The notes below the pieces were generated by a model. The model was not told the origin of the DNA, searched no databases, and was given only the letters and a program-made list of their open reading frames with translations. A stretch of 64,000 nt of DNA from CAWEFA01 sp963851385 (lineage in GTDB: Bacteria > Bacteroidota > Bacteroidia > Bacteroidales > DTGW01): positions 278,880 through 342,879 of the forward strand of contig CAWKPE010000012.1 in assembly GCA_963851385.1 (NCBI GenBank), read 5' to 3'. The position numbers and the translations under genes were made by a program. This document shows, in pieces, positions 29,344 through 37,119 of the stretch. Positions within the stretch are counted from its first letter, which is position 1; the number at the start of each line of letters is the position of its first letter.

Positions 29344-29354
29344 AGTTTCAAAAT

Positions 29355-29852
29355 ATGAATGATATATATATTTATATTCTGTTAGGCTTACTGGTTTTGG
29401 CGTCATTACTGACAGTAATGATAAGAAATACACTAAAAGCTGTTATTGCCCTTGCTTTTACAAGTGCTCTTTTGACCATTTTTATTTTTTCGATGGGCGC
29501 TCCATTAGCAGCAGTTTTTGAACTGTCTGTATGTGCCGGATTGATAACTGCCATCTTCATCAGTATTATCAGCCTTACTCAAAGTCAGGATTCTGATCAA
29601 GAAAGTGGTGAAGCAAAAAAGAGAATCATCAGGTATATCTATTTACCAATAATTTTAATACTAGTTATTGTTATATTGTTTTTTTTAAAACCTGGATTAA
29701 ATGTATTAATTAGCAATACAGGCATTCATGAAGCCAGTGTTCGGCAAGTAATCTGGCATACCCGTCAGTTGGATATAGCAGGGCAAATTATTATAATTCT
29801 TGCAGGTGTTTTTGGAGTAGTAATTCTTTTTAAAGGAGGTATTAAAAAATAA
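29355..29852 (+). CDS. NuoJ-like membrane subunit
   Basis: This 165-residue protein starts at the ATG at 29355, 11 nt after the previous gene. It has five predicted helices, with the pattern RNTLKAVIALAFTSALLTIF and AVFELSVCAGLITAIFISII seen in NuoJ/MbhD-MbhE proteins. The Glu in FELSVCAGL is the conserved membrane acidic residue. It lies directly before the NuoK-like gene, the universal J-K order of complex I and Mrp-type assemblies. It should form part of the membrane channel between the anchor and the pump subunits. Confidence 0.8.
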   Translation: MNDIYIYILLGLLVLASLLTVMIRNTLKAVIALAFTSALLTIFIFSMGAPLAAVFELSVCAGLITAIFISIISLTQSQDSDQESGEAKKRIIRYIYLPIILILVIVILFFLKPGLNVLISNTGIHEASVRQVIWHTRQLDIAGQIIIILAGVFGVVILFKGGIKK

Positions 29853-29857
29853 AAATT

Positions 29858-30157
29858 ATGTTAACTGTAATTTTCTCAACTGTTGTTTTACTTTACATTA
29901 TCGGATTTTATTATCTGATAACTACACGAAGTTTAATCCGCATACTGATTGCTCTCGAAGTGTTAACCAAAGGCGTAACATTAACATTGATCTATGTGGG
30001 TAAGTTGACTGGCCAGATGGCCATTGCTCAAAGTATGGTAATTACATTAATAATAATTGAAGTGGTGGTACTTGCAGTAGCTGCAGGAATTATTATTGGG
30101 ATATTCCGCCACACTGGAACTTTGGATATTCGTGAAATTTTAAAGAAAAAAGAATAA
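29858..30157 (+). CDS. NuoK/MrpC-like membrane subunit
   Basis: This 99-residue protein has three helices, as in NuoK and MrpC (about 100 residues). ILIALEVLTKGVTLTLIYVG contains the conserved membrane Glu of helix 2, and LIIIEVVVLAVAAGI contains the second Glu in helix 3. Both take part in proton transfer in complex I. It starts 5 nt after the NuoJ-like gene and precedes the NuoA-like gene by 13 nt. The assignment is strong for its size because of both motifs and the context. Confidence 0.85.
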   Translation: MLTVIFSTVVLLYIIGFYYLITTRSLIRILIALEVLTKGVTLTLIYVGKLTGQMAIAQSMVITLIIIEVVVLAVAAGIIIGIFRHTGTLDIREILKKKE

Positions 30158-30170
30158 GAAACTTATAATT

Positions 30171-30491
30171 ATGAATAATATATTACTTTCTCCGCCTGTT
30201 GCATTCATTGCTTTACTTGTATTTATTTTATTAATCACATATTTGTCAAAGTTCATGGCTGCGAAAGGAACTGTTTCTGCAGGAAAAGAAGAAGCCTATG
30301 CAAGTGGTGAGGATTTTAAAATGCATAAGGTTCAACCAGATTACAGTCAGTTTTTCCCTTTTGCATTTTTCTTTACCATTATGCACGTGGTAGCACTAAT
30401 ATTAGCAACTGTGCCAAAAGAAATTTCATTAATGGCATTTGTTTATATATTTATTGCATTGCTGGCACTACTGATACTTTTTAGAAAATGA
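30171..30491 (+). CDS. NuoA-like membrane subunit
   Basis: This 106-residue protein has three helices and a loop after the first containing YASGEDFKMHKVQPDYSQFF, which corresponds to the NuoA loop that carries the conserved YECG-like region and contacts the peripheral arm. The second helix begins FPFAFFFTIMHVVAL. NuoA is a complex-I subunit found in only some group 4 hydrogenase clusters, so its presence makes this set unusually complex-I-like. It is followed by a 167-nt gap holding a palindrome and then the NuoB-like gene. Confidence 0.75.
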   Translation: MNNILLSPPVAFIALLVFILLITYLSKFMAAKGTVSAGKEEAYASGEDFKMHKVQPDYSQFFPFAFFFTIMHVVALILATVPKEISLMAFVYIFIALLALLILFRK

Positions 30492-30506
30492 AAAATTTTA
30501 TGAAAA

Positions 30507-30573
30507 GATACAAGATGCAGGATAGAGGATTGTAAAAAGACTATTCTATATTTTGAATCCTGTATCTTGTATC
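30507..30573. repeat. Dispersed intergenic palindrome, copy 2
   Basis: GATACAAGATGCAGGAT (30507-30523) pairs with ATCCTGTATCTTGTATC (30557-30573) at 16 of 17 positions around a 33-nt loop. It lies between the NuoA-like and NuoB-like genes of the hydrogenase set. It is the best-paired member of the family at 5728, 32802 and 42039. It may act as a processing or attenuation site that separates membrane-arm from peripheral-arm genes. Confidence 0.7.
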
Positions 30574-30658
30574 AAAAATGATAATAAAAAAATATTTCAA
30601 CATTATATATTTAAACATTGCTTAAAGTAGTTTGTTAAAAATTAAAGATACAGTCAAA

Positions 30659-31087
30659 ATGGTTTTAGACAAAGTTGTTAATTGGGCGCGAATCAAATCA
30701 CCATGGGTAATACATTTTAATTCCGGGGCATGCAATGCATGCGATATTGAAATTTTGGCATCACTAACTCCTAAACACGATTTAGAGCGGTTTGGGGTTT
30801 TACTAAGAGGAACTCCAAGACATGCAGATGTATTGTTATGTACAGGACCTGTTACTTTGCAAACCAGAGACAGACTAAAACGAATTTACGACCAGATGGC
30901 AGAACCGAAATTTGTTGTAGCTGTGGGTACCTGCGCCTGTTCAGGGGGAGTATTTAATGGATGTTATTGCGTAGGTGGCGGTGTAGATTCAGTTATACCA
31001 GTATCAGCCTATATCCCGGGTTGCCCGGTAAGGCCCGAAGCAATAATTGATGGAGTTGTTAAACTTCTTGGAAGTCTTAAAAAATAA
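30659..31087 (+). CDS. NiFe hydrogenase small subunit (NuoB-like), all cluster ligands present
   Basis: This 142-residue protein uses the ATG at 30659 (a TTG nine codons upstream is possible). The proximal [4Fe-4S] ligands are visible: both Cys of SGACNACDIE, Cys in GTCACSGGVF and Cys in PGCPVRPEAI. It lacks extra ferredoxin domains, as in NuoB, MbhJ and EchC. It passes electrons between the ferredoxin-like subunit (33836-34195) and the NiFe centre of the large subunit. It is followed by NuoC-like and large-subunit genes, the standard B-C-D order. Confidence 0.9.
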   Translation: MVLDKVVNWARIKSPWVIHFNSGACNACDIEILASLTPKHDLERFGVLLRGTPRHADVLLCTGPVTLQTRDRLKRIYDQMAEPKFVVAVGTCACSGGVFNGCYCVGGGVDSVIPVSAYIPGCPVRPEAIIDGVVKLLGSLKK

Positions 31088-31097
31088 AAATTGCAAT

Positions 31098-31574
31098 ATG
31101 ACAAAAGAAGAACAAGTAGTTAGTGAATTGGTTAATAAATTTCCTTATCTCGAGGGGAAATGTAGCATTATCAGGACTAGACGCATAACTATTGATGTAG
31201 ATAGAGCTAATGTGATCGAATTGGTTGATTATGCTAAATCAAATTTAAAATTTGACCTTTTATGCACTATTACCGGCCTTGATGTCGGTGAAGACCTTCA
31301 GTTCATTTATCATATTGCCAACTATGATGGAATATTAATAAACGTAAAAACCAATGCACCAAAATCTGATCCTGTGATTAAAACTGTTTTAAGTGTTTAC
31401 AACGGTGCAACTTTCTATGAAAGGGAGTTAGAAGATTTACTTGGAGCTAAAGTCGACGGTTTACCGGAAGGCAGGCATTATCCGCTTCCTGAAAACTGGC
31501 CTAAGGATCAACATCCTCTCAGGAAAGATTGGAAAAAGGAAAGTATAGGTCAAACAAACAAGGTGGAGGAATAA
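31098..31574 (+). CDS. NuoC-like 30-kDa subunit
   Basis: This 158-residue protein starts at the ATG at 31098, 10 nt after the small-subunit stop codon. The C-terminal half has the family hallmark FYERELEDLLGAKVDGLPEG followed by RHYPLPENWP and HPLRKDW. Family members have no cofactor and brace the large and small subunits. Here NuoC and NuoD homologues are separate genes, unlike the fused protein of the Hyf-like cluster at 21460-22983. A GGTGGAGG sequence at its 3' end serves as ribosome-binding site for the large-subunit gene, which starts 1 nt after its stop. Confidence 0.88.
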   Translation: MTKEEQVVSELVNKFPYLEGKCSIIRTRRITIDVDRANVIELVDYAKSNLKFDLLCTITGLDVGEDLQFIYHIANYDGILINVKTNAPKSDPVIKTVLSVYNGATFYERELEDLLGAKVDGLPEGRHYPLPENWPKDQHPLRKDWKKESIGQTNKVEE

Positions 31575-31575
31575 T

Positions 31576-32788
31576 ATGGCAAAAGTGGTAATTCCGTTAG
31601 GTCCGCAGCACCCAGCATTAAAAGAACCTGCCAGTTTTACATTGTATCTGGAAGGTGAAAGAATAGCAGCAAGTAATGTTACATTGGGTTATAATCACAG
31701 AGGTGTTGAAAAAGCTTGTGAAGAAAGAACTTACATTGAAGATTTATATCTAATAGAAAGAGTATGCGGCATATGTTCGCATTCACATGCTACATGTTTT
31801 ATTTCTGCAGTTGAAGAAGTGGCACATCTTGAAATACCCAAAAGAGCTAAGTATATCCGGATGCTAATCGGCGAACTTGAGCGCGTTCACAGCCATTTAT
31901 TATGGCTCGGAGTTGCAGCTCATGAGATTGGCTTCGACACATTGTTTATGTATAGTTGGCGCGACAGGGAAGTTGTTATGGATCTTCTGGCTTTGATAAC
32001 CGGTAACAGGGTAAATTATGGTATGAACAAATTGGGAGGTGTAAGGCGCGATATTTCTGACGCACAAAAAGAACAAACTCTTAAAGCAGTTGATCTTTTG
32101 GAAGAACGCACCAAATATTATATTGATGTTGCTACAACAGAATCTACACTTATTGCACGTTTGAAAAATGTAGGAAGACTCTCGAAAGAAGATGGACTCA
32201 GACTATTGGCATCTGGTCCATTAGCCAGAGCATCTGGAATTGATCGCGATACTCGCAGAGATGATCCTTATTTAGCTTACGATGAAGTGCCTTTCAATGT
32301 AATTACTGATAATAATTGCGATGTATATGGGAGAACAATTGTCAGAGCAAAAGAATTGATTGAATCATATAAAATGATCAGGCACATATTTAAAAAATAT
32401 GCCGCAGGGTGAATTGGCTGTTAAGGCTCCCAGGAAAATACCCGTTGGAGAAGCTATTTGTCGATACGAGGCTCCAAGAGGAGAAGATGTTCATTACGTT
32501 AGGGGCAATGGAACAGAAAAACCTGAAAGAGTTAAATTGCGTGCTCCAACATTAGCAAATTTAGCTTCAATTACTCATATGCTTGATGGTGGTTATCTCG
32601 CCGATGTTCCAATTGTTATTGCTGCTATTGATCCTTGTTTTTCATGTACCGACAGGGCAATTTCAATTAAACATCTAGATAAAGGGAAAGAAGATACGAT
32701 AGATTGGAACAATTTGAGGCAATACAGTATTGACTGGTATAAAAAACAAGGGTTTGATGCAAATAATATGAAATTGAAAAATTTCTGA
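31576..32788 (+). pseudogene. NiFe hydrogenase large subunit (group 4), intact Ni motifs, one frameshift
   Basis: The first part (31576-32412) begins like NuoD and carries the first nickel motif RVCGICSHSHATCF (Cys64 and Cys67). The rest (32399-32788) is in another frame and has the second nickel motif IDPCFSCTDRAISIK. Removing one A from the A6 run at 32392-32397 joins them into a protein of about 403 residues. Some 45 residues follow DPCFSCTDR, as expected for a precursor tail cut off after nickel insertion, and a matching protease is encoded at 34192. All four Ni-binding Cys are present. The frameshift, if real, would kill the enzyme. Confidence 0.87.
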
Positions 32789-32801
32789 TACTAATTGATA
32801 A

Positions 32802-32862
32802 ATGCCAGATACTGGATGTGGAATTAAATATCAAGTATCTGGCATCAAGAATCCAGTATCTG
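32802..32862. repeat. Palindrome copy 3 with two mutually exclusive stems
   Basis: The left segment ATGCCAGATACTGGAT (32802-32817) can pair with GTATCTGGCAT (32835-32845) over 11 bp, or with ATCCAGTATCTG (32851-32862) over 12 bp. Both are perfect and cannot form together. It lies between the large-subunit and NuoH-like genes. Other family members have a single stem. Two competing stems resemble attenuator design, but this could be chance duplication of an arm. Confidence 0.65.
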
Positions 32863-32896
32863 TTATTAATATAGATTCAATTAAAACATTTATGGT

Positions 32897-33839
32897 ATGC
32901 TGCAATCATTATTTTACATTTTTATTTTTCCGGGTTTTGTATTCCTGAGTTCATATGGTCTTTTAGTTGAATATCGTAGATCGTAAACTATATGCACGTT
33001 TTCAAAATCGTGTTGGACCACCATGGTATCAACCTTTGGCAGATTTCATTAAATTAATGGGAAAAGAAGCCATTATTCCTGCAAACGCTGACAAAGGAAT
33101 GTTCAGAATTTTACCTGCCTTTGCAGTAGCAGCAGTATCAGTTGTAATTTTATACCTGCCTCTTTGGAGTATCAATGCGCTTTATTCTTTTAAAACGGAC
33201 CTTGTGGTAGTTTTATATTTATTGACTATTCCAACAATAACATTTTTCATTGCCGGTTGGGCATCTACTTCTTTATATGCAACACTTGGAGCTGTAAGAA
33301 CAATTACTCAATTGTTTGCTTATGAAGTTCCTTTGTTTATGGCTTTATTAGGTCCTGCTTTATTGGCCGGAAGTTGGTCTATAAGTGAAATAGTTGCATT
33401 TTATTGCAACAATCCGATTTACTCACTGTTCAATATTCCTGGTTTTATTGTTGCTATAATAGCTATGCAGGGTAAATTAGAAAGAGTTCCTTTTGATATT
33501 CCTGAAGCTGAAACTGAAATTGTTGCAGGACCGTTTACTGAATATAGCGGACGATTTCTGGCAATGTTCAGAATGGCAATAGATATTGAAATGATAGTAC
33601 TGGTTTCTTTAATTGCAGCTGTGTTTATACCATTTTTTACACATGCTAACTTATTTTTGGGAATTTTGGTTTATATTTTAAAAACTGTATTTATTGTATT
33701 TGTTCTTGCTCTTCTTCGTTCAATCATGGCAAGGATAAGGATTGAGCAAATGGTAAATTTTTGTTGGAAATATTTAGCACCTGTTGCAATTTTGCAAATA
33801 TTGATTGATATAATAGTGAAAGGAACATTGTTAAAATGA
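32897..33839 (+). pseudogene. NuoH-like membrane anchor subunit, frameshift near the N-terminus
   Basis: A start at 32897 gives MLQSLFYIFIFPGFVFL and then YGLLVEYRRS and a stop. The rest (from about 32976 to 33839) continues in another frame as VDRKLYARFQNRVGPPWYQP, the very conserved NuoH first loop. Deleting one base at about 32975 restores an intact 313-residue protein. The later loop GKLERVPFDIPEAETEIVAG and EYSGRFLAMF are those of Mbh and NuoH anchors. It binds the large, small and NuoI-like subunits to the membrane. Its stop overlaps the start of the next gene (ATGA). Confidence 0.85.
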
Positions 33840-34195
33840 TAAATAAATTAAAAAGTCCCGGTAAAATGTTTTCACAAGTTATGGGTTCCGTTTTCCATAA
33901 ACCTGCAACTGTTTTATATCCATTTGTGAAAATTGATGTTGTTGATAAATTCCGTGGAAAACTAAAACTTGACCAGGAGAAATGTATTGGCTGTAAAATA
34001 TGCATGCGCGATTGCCCATCAAATGCTATTGATATCATTAAAGTAGCAGAAAAGAAATATAAAGCAATTTTGGCGCTTGATAAATGTATTTATTGCGGAC
34101 AGTGCACAGACTCGTGTCCCAAAGATGCACTTGAAATGACGAAAGATTTCGAACTCGCTCAATTTGACAGAAAACACTTACAGGTCGAAATTTGA
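33836..34195 (+). CDS. NuoI-like 2[4Fe-4S] ferredoxin subunit
   Basis: This 119-residue protein has two complete ferredoxin motifs, CIGCKICMRDCPSNAID and CIYCGQCTDSCPKDALEM, giving eight cysteines for two [4Fe-4S] clusters. Its start overlaps the NuoH-like stop by 4 nt and its end overlaps the protease start, so all three are translationally coupled. It is the likely entry point for electrons from soluble ferredoxin. The Hyf-like cluster has only a one-cluster remnant in the equivalent position, a direct contrast between the two complexes. Confidence 0.92.
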   Translation: MINKLKSPGKMFSQVMGSVFHKPATVLYPFVKIDVVDKFRGKLKLDQEKCIGCKICMRDCPSNAIDIIKVAEKKYKAILALDKCIYCGQCTDSCPKDALEMTKDFELAQFDRKHLQVEI

Positions 34196-34689
34196 AAACA
34201 GATCTGAAAAAAATACTCTTTCAGCATTTAAAGAAAACGGAAAAACTGGCAATCCTGGGAATTGGTTCCGAGTTGATGCAGGATGATGCTGCTGGCATTT
34301 TAGTAACGGAAAGTCTTAAAGAAAAGTTTGGAGAAGGAAATTCTAATTTTAAAATTTATACAGGTTATACAACTCCCGAAAACTTTACAAAAAGCATTAT
34401 TGATTTTGATCCTGAACTTATAATACTTATAGATTCAGCTGAATTGAAACTTCATCCCGGAACCATTTCAATTGTTCCAGTTGAAAGGATAACTGATTTT
34501 TCTTTAGGCACTCACAAGCTCTCCCTTGCAATGATGATTAAATACCTTAAAAAAGTAATTAATTGTGAATTTATTGTACTGGCAATTCAATATAAAAATG
34601 TTGAATTTAATGCTAAAATGACCATGGATGTTCAGGACAGCGTAAAAAAATTAACAGCTTTGTTATCTGAATTCCTGGAAGGAAAATAA
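34192..34689 (+). CDS. Hydrogenase maturation endopeptidase (HycI/HybD family)
   Basis: This 165-residue protein starts at TTG (34192), overlapping the stop of the ferredoxin gene as TTGA. GIGSELMQDDAAGILV has the nickel-sensing Asp, and ILIDSAELKLHPG has the second conserved Asp. THKLSLAMMIKYL has the His of the site. Members cut the C-terminal tail of the large subunit after nickel is inserted. Its presence supports that the neighbouring large subunit (DPCFSCTDR plus tail) was a working NiFe enzyme. The hypABCDEF genes are not in the window. Confidence 0.87.
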   Translation: MKTDLKKILFQHLKKTEKLAILGIGSELMQDDAAGILVTESLKEKFGEGNSNFKIYTGYTTPENFTKSIIDFDPELIILIDSAELKLHPGTISIVPVERITDFSLGTHKLSLAMMIKYLKKVINCEFIVLAIQYKNVEFNAKMTMDVQDSVKKLTALLSEFLEGK

Positions 34690-34763
34690 TTTAGATATTT
34701 AATAAATTCTTAACGACGGATTCATAAAATATTCTTCTAAATTAAATTCTAAATAGAAATATT

Positions 34764-35774
34764 TTACAATTTATCTTTAAGAAATAATTTTACAGTATCA
34801 TCGATTGATTTTTCAATAGACATGAATTCGATACCTAGTTTTTGTTTAATTTTATTGCTTGAATATAGTAATTGCTTAAATCCTATTGATACTGTTTCTC
34901 GCGTAATTTGAGGTTGTTTCCTTAAAATTAAACTTTTTATCCATTCTAGTTTCCAAGCCCAATTAGCAACACTGCGTTTTAATTCTATCTTAGGTTCATT
35001 CACGCTTAATGATTTTGCTATTTGCTTAAATATAGTTTTGTATTGACAGTTTTCAGAATTCAATATAAAACGTTCAGCTGAAATATCACTATTCATTAAA
35101 AGTACCATTATTCTTGCCACATCCCTGACATCAACATATCCTGTAATTCCAGGCGGATAATACTTAAGTCCGCTATGAATAACTTTCAAAAGTTGAGAGC
35201 TTTCTCTATTCCAAAAACCAGGACCTAAAATAACTGATGGATTAACAATAACAGCATTTAATCCTTCTTCGATTCCACGCCAAACCTCCATTTCAGAGCG
35301 GAACTTACTGATTGAATAGTATGAACGGCGCTTAGAAGGACTCCAAATTGCTTCTTCTGTAACCGGGAGCCCATCATAAGAACTTCCTAAAGCCGATATT
35401 GAACTGACATGACATATCTTCTGAATGTTTTTATTTAAACACGCATTTACAACATTTGATGTACCGTATATGTTAGTATTTATTATTTTTTTTCTGTCCC
35501 AAGTATTAAATGATACATATGAAGCAATATTGTAAACTTTTTTTGCTCCTTCAAATGCTTCTTCAAGGGAAACAAAATCCAAAATATCTCCTTCAACCCA
35601 ATCTATCAATTTAAAGAGTTCTTCTGCCTTATCAGAATAATAAGAAAAAACTTTCAATACTGAAGTTGTATCACTCGAGATACGCTTTAAAGCTTTTACC
35701 TGATTTCCTTTAGATGTAAGCTCATATAGCAAATGGCTGCCTACAAGACCAGTTCCACCTGTTACCACTATCAT
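34764..35774 (-). CDS. NAD-dependent epimerase/dehydratase family reductase
   Basis: This 336-residue extended short-chain dehydrogenase has the nucleotide motif VTGGTGLVGSHLLYEL at the N-terminus and the catalytic YYSISKFRSE (YxxxK). The upstream Ser is in HVSSISALG. VNPSVILGPGFWN is the active-site rim typical of dihydroflavonol-reductase and 3-beta-HSD-like proteins. The substrate is unknown, with candidates being ketone or sugar substrates. It is on the minus strand, convergent with the hydrogenase set, and about 95 nt downstream of the PNPOx-like gene on the same strand. Confidence 0.85.
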   Translation of the reverse strand: MIVVTGGTGLVGSHLLYELTSKGNQVKALKRISSDTTSVLKVFSYYSDKAEELFKLIDWVEGDILDFVSLEEAFEGAKKVYNIASYVSFNTWDRKKIINTNIYGTSNVVNACLNKNIQKICHVSSISALGSSYDGLPVTEEAIWSPSKRRSYYSISKFRSEMEVWRGIEEGLNAVIVNPSVILGPGFWNRESSQLLKVIHSGLKYYPPGITGYVDVRDVARIMVLLMNSDISAERFILNSENCQYKTIFKQIAKSLSVNEPKIELKRSVANWAWKLEWIKSLILRKQPQITRETVSIGFKQLLYSSNKIKQKLGIEFMSIEKSIDDTVKLFLKDKL

Positions 35775-35869
35775 TATTAAATGCTATTAATTTAAAATTT
35801 CGACAATACTGATTTAAAATATTGAATTTTTATTTACTAAAAGCCAATGGCAAACAGCTAAAAACTATT

Positions 35870-36298
35870 TTAACTTCTTTCCCAAATCAATTTCTTTCCA
35901 AATCCGAATTTGTTATCGGTCATTTTTAAATAATTAATTTTTAATATCCAAAGAGTAGTGTCCATGAGTGCTGCGAATGGAAACCTTTTTAAATATGCTT
36001 TCTTTGCTTTATCTGACTTGTTGCTTTCAGCAAGTTCAACTGTTCCTGAAAACTGAATACCCTTAATTCTTCCAATTATCCAAGTCTCTACGTGAATTGA
36101 ACCTGAAACATTTGAATTATGCATGAACTCGTTAACATGCATGGTTTCTTTATCTGAAGTAAAAGCTATAGTCATTTCGTTTTCAATAATTGCATAAAAA
36201 CAACTACAACACCAGGGATTATTTTCCAAACTTGTAGCCAAATTAAAAACATGATGCTTTTTTAAAAAATTAATTATCCGTTTATCAGGCGCATTCAT
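35870..36298 (-). CDS. PNPOx-fold flavin-binding protein (YhbP-like)
   Basis: This 142-residue split-barrel protein starts MNAPDKRIINFLKKHHVFNL, and ENNPWCCSCFYAI and FTSDKETMHVNEF are typical of the pyridoxamine-phosphate-oxidase-like YhbP group. Members bind FMN or F420-like cofactors, but physiological roles are unknown. There are no unusual features. It may share a transcript with the reductase gene downstream. Confidence 0.75.
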   Translation of the reverse strand: MNAPDKRIINFLKKHHVFNLATSLENNPWCCSCFYAIIENEMTIAFTSDKETMHVNEFMHNSNVSGSIHVETWIIGRIKGIQFSGTVELAESNKSDKAKKAYLKRFPFAALMDTTLWILKINYLKMTDNKFGFGKKLIWERS

Positions 36299-36427
36299 AT
36301 TATTAAATTTTCAAATGTATATATATTTTTGAATATTGAAGAGAATTGATATACCCTGAAAAATAGTTAACTTGCATGCATCTCATTATGGAATAAAAAT
36401 TATTTATAATAATAAAATTAAAAGTTT

Positions 36428-37024
36428 ATGTTTTCGGGAATTGTTGAAGAAGCTGCTACTGTTGTTAAAATTGAAAAAGAACAGGAAAACCTGCATATTA
36501 CACTGGAGTGTTCATTTACAAATGAATTAAAAATAGATCAAAGTATATCGCACAATGGAGTTTGTTTGACAGTAGTGAAAAAAAATGGTAAAAATTATAC
36601 AGTTACTGCCATTAAAGAAACTTTGTTAAAATCAAATTTAGGTGTTTTAAAAGTTGGAGATAAAGTTAACCTCGAGCGCAGCATGCTGATGAATGGCAGG
36701 TTAGACGGGCATATTGTACAAGGACATGTTGATCAAACCGCTACATGCTCTGAAGTAACAGAATCCGGTGGAAGCTGGTATTATACTTTTGAATATGATC
36801 CGACCAAAGGAAATATAACAGTTGAAAAAGGAAGTATCGCCTTGAATGGAGTAAGCCTGACGGTGGTGAATTCAAGAGACAACTCATTCCAGGTGGCAAT
36901 TATTCCTTATACTTATCATAATACTAATTTTCATCAAATCAAGAAGGGGACAATAGTTAATCTTGAGTTTGATATAATAGGAAAATATATTGCTAAGATA
37001 GTCAGGCAGCAGATTGATAAATAG
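36428..37024 (+). CDS. ribE: Riboflavin synthase alpha subunit
   Basis: This 198-residue protein has two tandem lumazine-binding repeats, the first starting MFSGIVEEAATV and containing ISHNGVCLTVV, the second containing DGHIVQGHVDQTA and IALNGVSLTVV. Length and motifs match RibE (RibC in Bacillus), which makes riboflavin and the pyrimidinedione from two 6,7-dimethyl-8-ribityllumazines. It is divergent from the PNPOx-like gene with a 129-nt gap. No FMN riboswitch was seen upstream. Confidence 0.95.
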   Translation: MFSGIVEEAATVVKIEKEQENLHITLECSFTNELKIDQSISHNGVCLTVVKKNGKNYTVTAIKETLLKSNLGVLKVGDKVNLERSMLMNGRLDGHIVQGHVDQTATCSEVTESGGSWYYTFEYDPTKGNITVEKGSIALNGVSLTVVNSRDNSFQVAIIPYTYHNTNFHQIKKGTIVNLEFDIIGKYIAKIVRQQIDK

Positions 37025-37119
37025 TATTAGTTGTGAAAATTGCCTAATTATTGTCACTAAAAATTTACCTAATATTATAGAAAACTAAAAATCATAATTA
37101 ATAAATTAGAACCAACTAT

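Noticed and set aside
29100..29354. Long N-terminal extension of the NuoJ-like gene starting at 29100
   Set aside because: The extension overlaps the previous gene in another frame and is basic and hydrophilic. The ATG at 29355 gives the normal family start.
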